The notes beneath the pieces are model-generated. The model saw only the letters and a list, made by a program, of their open reading frames with translations, had not been told where the DNA came from and did not search any database. Made by a program: the position numbers and the translations under genes. A DNA stretch of 12,564 bases from an uncultured Oscillospiraceae bacterium. GTDB lineage: Bacteria > Bacillota > Clostridia > Oscillospirales > Oscillospiraceae. The DNA lies in the NCBI GenBank assembly GCA_905233595.1, contig CAJOFI010000060.1:1-12564 (forward strand), given 5' to 3'. Of the stretch, positions 5,685 to 12,158 are shown one piece after another (the first letter of the stretch is position 1; every line of letters starts with the position of its first letter).

Positions 5685-7533
5685 TTACAGAACAATCAGG
5701 GCGTAGACGATGGCAAGCGCCAGCGCCACCACCGCCCAGAGGGCGTAATCGTTGACGACGCCGCTGTGCAATTCGTGCATGAAGCCGAAGTAGTGACGCC
5801 AGTTGTGCTTGAAGCCCCAGAACAGATCGTCGCCGCCCACCTGGGAGAAGACGGTCTCCTCGCCGCCGTAGAACAGCTCGTACTTGCCGCCGCGGCTCTC
5901 GGGGGACTTCACGCTCACGCGGTCATATTTGCCGGCGATGGCGACGACGGTTACCGCGAGCAGGGCGATCATCAGCAGGCACAGCCAGGATACCGGGCTC
6001 CACACGCCGACGGTGGCAAAGCCCACGCGCTCAGCCGGGATCGCGGCATAGCCCTCGCCCATCATGGCGTTGACGTAAGCGCCGACGGAGAACACCGCGC
6101 GGGCGGCGGGCTCGGTCAGATAGCGGGTGACGAGGTTCGGGAAGAGGCCCGTCACCACGCAGAGGGTCGCGAAGATGCCCATCGCGAAGCGCATCCCGAA
6201 GGGAACTTCCTTCACGTCCTCGTACTCCTTCGGCAGCTGGCCGAAGAAGACGGACTGCGTGACCTTCACGAAGGAGGCGAGCGTCAGCGTCGAGGTGACG
6301 AGCGCGCAGACCGTGACGAGCAAAAAGCCGATGTTGCCGGTCTCCACGGCCTTCTGGTAGGTGGCCTGGTAGATCATCCACTTGGAGGCAAAGCCGTTGA
6401 AGGGCGGGATGCCGCTGATGGAGAAGGCGCCGATCAGGAAAAGCACGGTCGTGTGCGGCATCTTCTTCGACAGGCCGCCGAGCTTTCCGAGATCGGTGGT
6501 GCCCGTCTCATGCAGCACAGCGCCCGCCGCGAGGAACAAAAGCCCCTTGAAGAGCGTGTGGTTCATCGCGTGGTAGAGCCCGGCGGAGACGCCGAAGGCG
6601 GTGCAGAGCCCGACGGAGGCGAGAACGTAGCCGATCTGGGAGATGGAGTGGAAAGCGAGCAGACGCTTGAAGTCATGCTGCGCCAGCGCCATCGTGACGC
6701 ACACGAACATCGAAACGCTCCCGAGGAAGACGAGCCAGAACTGCATCGAGCCGAGCGCCATCGTGCGGAAGAGGAAGTAGCACAGACGGATGAGGCCGTA
6801 GATGCCGCTCTTGGTCAGCACGCCGGAGATGAGCACCGAGATGGAGGCCGGCGCCGCGCCGTGGGCGTCCGCCGCCAGCGGATGGAAGGGCACGAGGAAG
6901 GCCTTGGTGCAAAAGCCGATGAACAGCAGCGCGAAAGCGACCTTGGTCGCGGCGCTGAGATCGCCGGGGATCAGCGCGGCGAGCTGCGCGAGGTTTAAGG
7001 TGTGGTGCTGGGCGTAGAGCATGATCGTCCCCGCGAGGATGCAGGTCGAGCCGATGCAGCCGACGACCAGGTACTTGAACGCCGCCTCCAGCGCGCCGTT
7101 TGCGGTGTTGCGGAAGGCCGTGAGCGCGACGGCGGCGAAGGTCAGGATCTCCACCATGATGAACATGTTGAAGAGGTCGCCCGAGAGCACGAGACCCATC
7201 ACGCCGCCCGCGAGCATCAGAAACAGCGTGTAATACTGGGGCACGTTGTCGTCGTGGCTCATGTACTGGATGGAGTAGATGCAGGCGACGAAGACGACGC
7301 AGCTCACGAGAAGCCCGAAGAACAGGCTCAGCGCGTCCACCTCCAGCGCGATGCCGATGGCATAGCCGCCGGAGATGCCGCGATTGCCCATCCAGTAGGC
7401 GATGATCTCGCCCTTGCCCATCACGCGGGGCACCAGGGAGATCAGCAGGCCCGAAGACCACGATCAGAAAGGCGCCGAGGAAGAGCACCATGATCGAATA
7501 GATCGGGAAATGCTGAAGACTAAGCCAATTCAT
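5685..7533 (-). CDS. mbhH: Antiporter-like subunit MbhH (MrpD/NuoL-like), probably fused to an MbhI-like tail; one-base frameshift near the 5' end
   Basis: This is a proton-conducting, NuoL/M/N-like membrane subunit. The natural start is the ATG at 7533, which overlaps the mbhG stop (ATGA) and has an AAGGAGG site. This frame reads MNWLSLQHFPIYSIMVLFLG and on to VVFG, then runs out of register. The bulk continues in another frame from about 7448 (LLISLVPRVMGKGE) to the stop at 5685. One extra base in CTTCGGGCCTGC (7446-7456) explains this; removing it gives 615 residues. Key residues in that numbering include Glu128 in VEILTFAAVALT, Lys210 in GFCTKAF, His224 in DAHGAAP and Lys241 in LTKSG, matching the ion-path charges of the family. 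The last 80 or so residues (534-615) add a soluble stretch, then WGFKHNWRHY, HSGVVNDYALW and a final membrane helix, as in NuoL-type C-termini or separate MbhI. A downstream start near 7433 would lack the first helix. Confidence 0.85.
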
Positions 7534-7880
7534 CCTCTCAGCCTCCTTATCTCACGGGTGTCGATGGTGCCGTAGCTCTCCTCAAGCTTGATGACGAGGG
7601 CAAGGCTCATCGCGGTCACGCAGGCGCCGATGACGATGCTGGTGAGGGTGAGCGCCTGGGGGATGGGATCGACGAAGAAGCTTGCGGGGTTCAGCTCACC
7701 CGGGGTGAAGATCGGGGCGGTGCCGCCGGGGTTGAAGCCGATCGTGATGATGAGCAGGTTTACGCCGTAGTCCATGATGGACAGCCCGATCACGGTCTTG
7801 ATGAGGTTGTACTTCACCACGATGCAGTACAGCCCCAGCGCGATCAGGAAGAAGGCGGCGATGTAGTTTACTGTAATCAT
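7530..7880 (-). CDS. mbhG: Antiporter subunit MbhG (MrpC/MnhC, NuoK-like)
   Basis: This 116-residue membrane protein has three hydrophobic helices in the NuoK/MrpC pattern. The conserved segment KYNLIKTVIGLSIMDYGVNL (23-42), followed by LLIITIG, and the later PIPQALTLTSIVIGACVTAM are typical of MrpC, where the loop and Thr/Ser-rich third helix contribute to the ion path. A GAGGAGGGCAGC site precedes the ATG, 12 bases after the mbhF stop, and its stop overlaps the mbhH start by 4 bases. It works in the Mrp-like module with MbhH, in the same membrane position as NuoK in complex I. Confidence 0.93.
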   Translation of the reverse strand: MITVNYIAAFFLIALGLYCIVVKYNLIKTVIGLSIMDYGVNLLIITIGFNPGGTAPIFTPGELNPASFFVDPIPQALTLTSIVIGACVTAMSLALVIKLEESYGTIDTREIRRLRG

Positions 7881-7892
7881 GTGCTGCCCTCC

Positions 7893-8354
7893 TCAATCCG
7901 TGGTGTCGATGTCCCTGCCGGCGAGCAGGCTGATCATCAGAAGCGAGATCGAGCCGATGCCGGTAATGACCTTCACGCCGACGGCGAGATTCATCCAGAA
8001 AATGGTGCCGCTGCTGTACAGCTCGCCCACCGCGCCGTGGGTGTAGAGCACGTTCTGACAGAACTGCGCGCCCGCCGCGACGCCCATCAGCGCCAGCGCC
8101 ACGTACACGATGGAGGCCGCGCCCTCGCTCTTGTGCAGGGTGTGGTAGCTCAGCGCGTCCACCGTCGCCTCAAAGCCGTGGCCGAGGTAGAGCAGGATGA
8201 CGACGCCCGCCATCAGCACGCCGCCCTGGAAGCCGCCGCCGGGGGAGAGGTGGCCGTGCAGGATGATGTAGAGCACGTAGACGAGCGCAAAGGGGAGGAT
8301 CGCGTCACAGCCGCAGCGTTGGATGACGCGCTTGATGACCGGCTTGTTATTCAT
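7893..8354 (-). CDS. mbhF: Antiporter subunit MbhF (MrpB/MnhB-like)
   Basis: This 153-residue membrane protein carries the MrpB hallmark HGHLSPGGGFQGGVLMAG (about residues 33-50) between hydrophobic helices and ends in a short charged tail, RDIDTTD. The ATG at 8354 is chosen over further upstream starts because it has an AAGGAGGAG site and begins MNNKPVIKRVIQR as in the family; the longer frame upstream encodes Arg-rich non-homologous residues. The start lies 8 bases inside the end of mbhE, so translation is likely coupled. In Mrp antiporters and Mbh this subunit belongs to the small-subunit cluster implicated in Na+ handling. The His-Leu-Ser-Pro-Gly loop is the most conserved part. Confidence 0.92.
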   Translation of the reverse strand: MNNKPVIKRVIQRCGCDAILPFALVYVLYIILHGHLSPGGGFQGGVLMAGVVILLYLGHGFEATVDALSYHTLHKSEGAASIVYVALALMGVAAGAQFCQNVLYTHGAVGELYSSGTIFWMNLAVGVKVITGIGSISLLMISLLAGRDIDTTD

Positions 8355-8706
8355 CGCTTTTCTCCTCCTTCTTTTCCTTTTTGGTGTAGAGTATGACCAC
8401 CGCGCCCGCGACGGCGGTGATGAGGATAAAGGCCTCGCCCATCGTGTCGTAGCCACGGAAGTCAAAGACAATGGAGGTCACGTCGTTCTGGGCGTGGGTC
8501 TTCTCCAGGTTCTGCTGCACGATGGCAGCGGCCGCGCCGTCGGCCTGACTGTCGTCGTAAGCCGCGGGGTCCTGCTGCAGCGCATAGACGGAGACCGCGG
8601 CCTTCTGCCCCTCGTAGGTGCGGGGCATGTCCGCCATGTCGAGGCAGGCGTAGATGCCCGCGAAGAGGAACACGGCGAGGCAGAGATAAGTAAGGAATTT
8701 TTTCAT
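8347..8706 (-). CDS. mbhE: MbhE-like subunit (corresponds to the last part of MrpA)
   Basis: This 119-residue protein has an N-terminal helix (about 4-22), an extracytoplasmic loop of some 55 residues, then the conserved SIVFDFRGYDTMGEAFILIT (78-97) leading into a second helix, and a charged KKEKKEEKSDE tail facing the cytoplasm. The FDFRGYDTxGEA motif is characteristic of MbhE and of the corresponding C-terminal domain of MrpA. Its ATG overlaps the mbhD stop by 4 bases. The loop between the helices, rich in Gln, Ala and Asp, is the least conserved part. Splitting the MrpA C-terminal region into separate MbhD and MbhE genes, with no full-length MrpA, is the arrangement known from membrane-bound hydrogenases. 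Confidence 0.88.
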   Translation of the reverse strand: MKKFLTYLCLAVFLFAGIYACLDMADMPRTYEGQKAAVSVYALQQDPAAYDDSQADGAAAAIVQQNLEKTHAQNDVTSIVFDFRGYDTMGEAFILITAVAGAVVILYTKKEKKEEKSDE

Positions 8707-8957
8707 TTATCGTCCCCTCCTCTGAGCTTTTTCAGGGCGACGATGAAGATCAGCGGGCTGAGCGCCGCGCCGACGGCGGCCTCGGAGATCGCAACGTCCG
8801 GCGCGTGCAGCAGCAGGAACTCCGCCGCGGCGAAGATGCCCACCACGCCGAGCGCGATGACGGAGCTTAAAAGCTTCTCAAAGTGCACCGCGAGGATCGC
8901 GCTGGTCACAAGCCCCGCGATCACGAGGAAATTGAGCGCCACGATCAAATTACTCAT
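8703..8957 (-). CDS. mbhD: MbhD-like subunit (DUF4040, MrpA-domain protein)
   Basis: This 84-residue protein has three hydrophobic helices and the DUF4040 signature LLLHAPDVAISEAAVGAALS (50-69), which corresponds to the MbhD part of MrpA. The acidic residues in APDVAISEA are conserved in the family and are thought to lie near the ion path. The start at 8957 (MSNLIVALNF) is preferred over an upstream ATG-like start at 8981, because a GGAGGGA site lies just before it and it matches the family N terminus. It starts 8 bases inside the end of mbhC and its stop overlaps mbhE by 4 bases. Confidence 0.9.
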   Translation of the reverse strand: MSNLIVALNFLVIAGLVTSAILAVHFEKLLSSVIALGVVGIFAAAEFLLLHAPDVAISEAAVGAALSPLIFIVALKKLRGGDDK

Positions 8958-9294
8958 CGAAATCCCTCCTGAACTCGTCAACCTCCATGGGCTTGTCGGG
9001 GCGGATACCGTGTCTGTACGCGCCCTTTGCGATGCCGTGGGCGCCGACGGGGTTGGTCACGAAGACCAGCAGCGCGATCACGCAGACCTTGATCGCCGCC
9101 TGGGCGCTGCCCATGACGAAGATCGCGTACAGCAGCGCGCCCAGCATCACGCCCAGCATGCCGAGGGTGGTGATGCAGGTGCTGGCCTGCATGCGGCTGA
9201 AGGTATCGGGCATTTTGATGACGCCGATGGTGCCCGCCGTGGCGAAGATCGCCCCGATGAAGATCAGCAGGTCACTGAGAATCCGAATCAGCAT
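8950..9294 (-). CDS. mbhC: Antiporter subunit MbhC (MrpG/MnhG-like)
   Basis: This 114-residue membrane protein contains the MrpG hallmark GTIGVIKMPDTFSRMQAST (about 21-39) followed by TLGMLGVMLG, then two more hydrophobic stretches and a charged C-terminal tail rich in Asp, Glu and Arg. I chose the ATG at 9294 rather than a TTG at 9318, since AGGGAGGT lies at good distance upstream and the protein then begins MLIRILSDLL as in other MrpG proteins. It starts inside the last codons of mbhB and overlaps the start of mbhD, so it sits in a tightly packed set of Mrp-like genes. Confidence 0.91.
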   Translation of the reverse strand: MLIRILSDLLIFIGAIFATAGTIGVIKMPDTFSRMQASTCITTLGMLGVMLGALLYAIFVMGSAQAAIKVCVIALLVFVTNPVGAHGIAKGAYRHGIRPDKPMEVDEFRRDFDE

Positions 9295-9556
9295 CGTAAT
9301 GCCACCTCCCTCTGTCAAGATAACGGCCGACCAGCATCGTGTCGATGATGCCGAGCATGGCGCTGATGATCGCGATATCGAGGTACACCCCGCGCCCGGA
9401 GTAGAGCGAGAAGAGCACCAGCGCGCAGGTGATGAGGATATCCGCCGAGTCCCCGGCGACCTGGCGGTCAGCCGAGGTGGGGCCCTTCGCGAGGCGGTAG
9501 AGGTTCATGAGCGCGAGCACCGCGAAGAAGATCGAAAAAATCAGAAAGTCGCTCAT
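9272..9556 (-). CDS. mbhB: Antiporter subunit MbhB (MrpF/MnhF-like)
   Basis: This 94-residue membrane protein has three hydrophobic helices and the MrpF hallmark YRLAKGPTSADRQVAGDSA (20-38), followed by LYSGRGVYLDIAIISAMLG. The C-terminal tail is hydrophilic (DRGRWHYDADSDSQ). The ATG at 9556 overlaps the mbhA stop by 4 bases (ATGA), which indicates translational coupling and decides the start over longer in-frame versions that would run back through mbhA. It acts with MbhA and MbhC in the membrane arm. Confidence 0.91.
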   Translation of the reverse strand: MSDFLIFSIFFAVLALMNLYRLAKGPTSADRQVAGDSADILITCALVLFSLYSGRGVYLDIAIISAMLGIIDTMLVGRYLDRGRWHYDADSDSQ

Positions 9557-10071
9557 TCCCACACCCCCTTGAGTCCGTTTTCGAGCTTGCCCTTGATGAT
9601 GTCCCCGGCTTCCTTGCCGGTGGCGGTCACGTCGATCCAGTGAATATAATAGTAGGTCTGCCCCTCCTGCTCGGCGATGTCCAGGGTGATGGTGCCGGGG
9701 GTGAGGGTGATGGAGTTGGCCAGAGCCGCCTGGCCGTAGTCGGATTTGAGATCCACGGGCACCTTGACGATGCCGGGGTTGATGTCGGTGCAGCCGGTGA
9801 AGCAGCGGCGCGCCATGTCCACGTTGGCCTTCCACAGCTCCACGGGGAAGGTGAAGCACCAGTAGCCCAGCAGCTTCAGGAGACGGACGGGGTTAAAGAA
9901 CCAGCCGGCCTTCTCGTGGATGAAGAAACGCGCGGAGAAGAGCGCCACCGCAAGGCTCACCACGGCGCCCGCGATCAGCTCCTCCGGCTTGAAGCTGAAA
10001 TCCAGCAGCAGCCAGAACAGAAAGCAGACCGCGAAGGTGGCAAGCACCGCGGGAAAGGTTGTTTTGCGCAA
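9553..10071 (-). CDS. mbhA: Antiporter subunit MbhA (MrpE/MnhE-like), TTG start
   Basis: This 172-residue protein has two N-terminal membrane helices (about 7-24 and 32-48) and a cytoplasmic domain with the MrpE signature NSITLTPGTITLDI (about 118-131), then YYYIHWIDV. Start is TTG at 10071, with AAGGAG 10 bases upstream; no in-frame ATG is closer to the family N terminus. It opens the block of Mrp-like genes, which is separated from hypA by a 137-base gap full of repeats, so it may have its own promoter or depend on read-through. In archaeal mbh operons this gene comes first; here the catalytic subunits precede it. Confidence 0.88.
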   Translation of the reverse strand: MRKTTFPAVLATFAVCFLFWLLLDFSFKPEELIAGAVVSLAVALFSARFFIHEKAGWFFNPVRLLKLLGYWCFTFPVELWKANVDMARRCFTGCTDINPGIVKVPVDLKSDYGQAALANSITLTPGTITLDIAEQEGQTYYYIHWIDVTATGKEAGDIIKGKLENGLKGVWE

Positions 10072-10100
10072 GAGGCAACAGCTCCTTTTCGTTGAAATTG

Positions 10101-10206
10101 GTGGTCAGTGGCCGGTAATCAGTGGTCAGTGAAGCTGTCCCCTTCGGGGACGAAGGATAATAAGTCGCAAAGCGACACCATAACTTTTCACTTTTCTCTA
10201 TTCACT
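10101..10206 (-). repeat. Composite intergenic repeat, copy A, between hypA and mbhA
   Basis: The 137-base hypA-mbhA gap is mostly short repeats. Read on the minus strand, 10206-10174 matches copy B (12104-12136, plus strand) at 30 of 33 positions, including GTGAAAAGTTATGG. It is followed by two hairpins: GTCGC/GCGAC around AAA (10164-10176) and GTCCCC/GGGGAC around a 3-base loop (10137-10151). GTGGTCAGTG then occurs twice (10101-10110 and 10122-10131). Neither hairpin has a following T-run, so they are not clear terminators, but they could protect or separate parts of the operon message. Confidence 0.65.
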
Positions 10207-10208
10207 TT

Positions 10209-10550
10209 TCACTCGACCTTGAGGTTTTCCACAAAGAACTCCCGGCCGGCAATCATGCGGATGTGCTCGCCGCCGCAGCGCGGGCAGGCGGCGGCATGCC
10301 GGGGGAGGGGGCCTTCATAGCCGCAGTCGGGGCAGGAGAAGGCGGCGGGCACCGGCTCGAGCACGAGCCTTGCGCCCTCTGCCCTTGTACCTTTTGAGGC
10401 GATGGGGAAAAATTCGAGCAGGCATTCCGGAACCACGCCGGAGAATTCGCCCACCCGGAGCGAGATCTCCAGCACCCGGGTGAAGCCGTTTTTCTTCCCC
10501 TCCTGCTCCACGATGGCGATGATGCCCTCGGTCAGTGCAAGCTCGTGCAT
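10209..10550 (-). CDS. hypA: Hydrogenase nickel incorporation protein HypA
   Basis: This 113-residue protein is the HypA nickel chaperone, which with HypB delivers Ni2+ to the large subunit before it is closed. The N terminus MHELALTEGI carries the nickel-binding His2 and Glu3. The zinc site is Cys73, Cys76, Cys89 and Cys92 in CPDCG and CPRCGG. Length matches the family. The ATG shares one base with the stop of mbhL (TGATG), so its translation is tied to that of the subunit it matures. Such an internal hypA is unusual, since hyp genes normally form their own block; hypE lies upstream of mbhK in this window and other hyp genes may lie beyond it. Confidence 0.95.
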   Translation of the reverse strand: MHELALTEGIIAIVEQEGKKNGFTRVLEISLRVGEFSGVVPECLLEFFPIASKGTRAEGARLVLEPVPAAFSCPDCGYEGPLPRHAAACPRCGGEHIRMIAGREFFVENLKVE

Positions 10551-11632
10551 CAGCGGTCGAGACAGCTGAAGCAGGGGTCGATGCTCGCGATGATGAGCCC
10601 CGCGTCCGCGACGCTGTTGTTGCGGAGCATGAAGGGCACCGTGGGGGTGTTCTTGAAGCTCGGCACATGCACGGAGACGCGGTGGTTCGTGAGCGAGCCG
10701 TTGCCGACGACCATGTGGCTCAATTGACCGCGCGGCGCCTCGTGGCGGCAGACGGCCTGCCCCTCCTTGATCTTGGGGAGCTTGGTGCCGAGGTTGATGG
10801 GGCCTTCGGGCAGATTCTCCAGCGCCTGCTGGATGATCTTGATGCTCTCGTAGCACTCGAGGGCGCGCACGACCACGCGGGCGAACACGTCGCAGCTGTC
10901 CACCACGGGCACCTTGAACTCAAACTCGTCGTAGCAGCTGTACGGCGCGTCGCGTCTGACGTCGATATCCACGCCCGAGGCGCGGGCATGGGGGCCGACC
11001 GCGCCGAGACGGATGGCGTCCGCCGTCGGCAGCACGCCGACGCCCTTGGTGCGCATGGCGATGGTCTTGTCGGTCAGGGCGATCTCGGTGATGCGGTCGA
11101 GCGGCGCCTTGAGCTTCTGGCAGGCGTCGAGGATCTCGCGCCGCAGCTCGTCGTCGATGTCGCGCCGCGCGCCGCCGATGGTGACCATCGCGTAGTTGAC
11201 GCGGTTGCCGGTCATCTTCTCGAGAATGTCCATCACCAGCTCGCGCTCGTCCCAGATGTGCATGAACATGCTGTCATGCCCGATGATGTGGCAGGCGATG
11301 CCCAGCCACAGGAAATGGGAGTGCAGGCGCTCCAGCTCCGCCGTGATGACGCGGATATACTGCCCGCGCCTGGGCACCTCGGTGCCGTTGATGGCCTCCA
11401 CGCACATGGCGTAGGTGAAGGCGTGGGAGTGCGAGCAGATGCCGCACACGCGCTCGACCAGCACCAGGGTCTGGATGGCGTTGCGCTCGGTGGCGAGCTT
11501 TTCGATGCCGCGATGGTTGTAGCCGACGAAGCACTCCGCGTCCTTGATGATCTCACCCTCGGTGTAGAGCCTGGCGTGGATCGGCTCCTCCAGGGCGGGA
11601 TGGTAGGGCCCGATGGGTACGATATAGCTCAT
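10550..11632 (-). CDS. mbhL: Group 4 [NiFe] hydrogenase catalytic large subunit (MbhL/NuoD-like)
   Basis: This 360-residue protein is the catalytic subunit. Both nickel-binding motifs are intact: Cys63 and Cys66 in ERVCGICSHSH, and Cys354 and Cys357 in DPCFSC. This marks a true hydrogenase, unlike complex I NuoD or Mbx/Mbs-type relatives that have lost them. HEAPRG (297-302) and the preceding SHSH/ERLHSHFLW regions are typical of group 4 enzymes. The chain ends only three residues after the last Cys (LDR), so there is no C-terminal peptide to be cleaved off by an endopeptidase; CooH and EchE are reported to be similar. The ATG overlaps the mbhK stop by 4 bases with an AAAGGAGG site. Expected reaction: 2 H+ plus reduced ferredoxin to H2, on the cytoplasmic side of the membrane. 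Confidence 0.95.
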   Translation of the reverse strand: MSYIVPIGPYHPALEEPIHARLYTEGEIIKDAECFVGYNHRGIEKLATERNAIQTLVLVERVCGICSHSHAFTYAMCVEAINGTEVPRRGQYIRVITAELERLHSHFLWLGIACHIIGHDSMFMHIWDERELVMDILEKMTGNRVNYAMVTIGGARRDIDDELRREILDACQKLKAPLDRITEIALTDKTIAMRTKGVGVLPTADAIRLGAVGPHARASGVDIDVRRDAPYSCYDEFEFKVPVVDSCDVFARVVVRALECYESIKIIQQALENLPEGPINLGTKLPKIKEGQAVCRHEAPRGQLSHMVVGNGSLTNHRVSVHVPSFKNTPTVPFMLRNNSVADAGLIIASIDPCFSCLDR

Positions 11633-12027
11633 TGCGCGGCCTCCTTTTTGTTTTTCTCCACCAGCTCGCTCAGCGGCGTCACCATGATCTGGCCGCGCCC
11701 CTGCGTCTCAAGCAGATCCTCCGGCAGGAAGAGGCGCTGGCTCATGTCCAGCCCCTCGAACGTGAGGCCGAAGAGCTCGTTGAGCTCGCGCTCCGCCCAG
11801 GTGGCGGCGGTGTCGTAGATCTCGCCGATGGACGGCAGCACCGTCTCGCCCACCACATGGTAGGACTCGATGGCGGGGTCCACCGCGTAATCCCAGGACA
11901 CGTCCGGCTGCCCCTCCTTGTTCAGGAAGGCGTGGATCATCACGAGATACACGTTCTGCCTGCGCATACGCTCGGCGATGGGGACGATCTCGTCTTTGCT
12001 GATGTCGATGCGTTTGTACTCTTGCAA
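11629..12027 (-). CDS. mbhK: Hydrogenase subunit MbhK (NuoC-like), TTG start
   Basis: This 132-residue protein is related to the 30-kDa NuoC/EchD family, which packs against the large subunit. The conserved segment DTAATWAERELNELFGLTFE (72-91), followed by RLFLPEDLL, is the family signature. It is shorter than NuoC, about as expected for group 4 hydrogenases. The start is TTG at 12027, with GAGGTG upstream at workable distance; no ATG is available in frame at that end (the ATG within GTGATGTAA leads directly to a stop). It is the first gene of the catalytic block and is overlapped by mbhL by 4 bases. In front lies a 131-base gap with copy B of a short repeat. Confidence 0.88.
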   Translation of the reverse strand: MQEYKRIDISKDEIVPIAERMRRQNVYLVMIHAFLNKEGQPDVSWDYAVDPAIESYHVVGETVLPSIGEIYDTAATWAERELNELFGLTFEGLDMSQRLFLPEDLLETQGRGQIMVTPLSELVEKNKKEAAQ

Positions 12028-12100
12028 ATTACATCACCTCTCTAAAGTGCTTGCTTGGGGAAGGTCTGGGTCTATATCAAAATATTTGCGAACCATTTGT
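12028..12100 (-). promoter_or_regulatory. Leader of mbhK, possible weak promoter
   Basis: On the minus strand this AT-rich stretch leads into the TTG start of mbhK at 12027. TTACAA (12102-12097) with a 17-base spacer to TGATAT is the best promoter-like match I find, and it is poor. TATTTT and TATAGA nearby lack well-placed -35 boxes. Either the promoter is activator-dependent or transcription comes from the hyp genes upstream. Confidence 0.25.
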
Positions 12101-12156
12101 AACAGTGAATAGTGAATAGTGAAAAGTTATGGCGTCCCCTTTAACGATTCACTGTT
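12101..12156. repeat. Composite intergenic repeat, copy B, between hypE and mbhK
   Basis: A 10-base perfect inverted repeat, AACAGTGAAT (12101-12110) and ATTCACTGTT (12147-12156), brackets a 56-base unit. It begins with tandem AGTGAAT units and contains GTGAAAAGTTATGG, shared with copy A at 10174-10206 in opposite orientation. The stop codon of hypE (TAG, 12161-12159) lies immediately beyond its edge. It encodes nothing. It resembles the short palindromic repeats spread through intergenic DNA of many bacteria. Confidence 0.65.
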
Positions 12157-12158
12157 CA

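Noticed and set aside
4302..6998. Long plus-strand open frames opposite mbhJ, mbhM and mbhH
   Set aside because: They are His/Arg/Glu/Ala-rich shadows with no ribosome binding sites or recognisable folds, opposite well-supported membrane subunits.
7446..7456. Programmed ribosomal frameshift in mbhH
   Set aside because: No recognised slippery heptamer, stop codon or internal Shine-Dalgarno signal is seen at CTTCGGGCCTGC; an indel or sequence error is simpler. Kept only as an alternative in the findings.
10137..10176. Intrinsic terminator after hypA
   Set aside because: Two neat hairpins are present, but neither is followed by a T-run on the minus strand.
10101..10206. CRISPR-like repeats in the hypA-mbhA gap
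   Set aside because: The repeats are short, irregularly spaced and without uniform spacers, and no cas gene is present.
10535..11818. 427-codon plus-strand open frame opposite mbhL and mbhK
   Set aside because: The opposite strand encodes a hydrogenase large subunit with both nickel motifs; this frame has no family signature and no proper start context.
3547..12027. Complex I (Nuo) or stand-alone Mrp antiporter operon
   Set aside because: Intact CxxC motifs at both ends of the large subunit, hypA inside the operon, separate MbhD and MbhE genes, and no full-length MrpA or NADH-binding subunits point to a hydrogenase.
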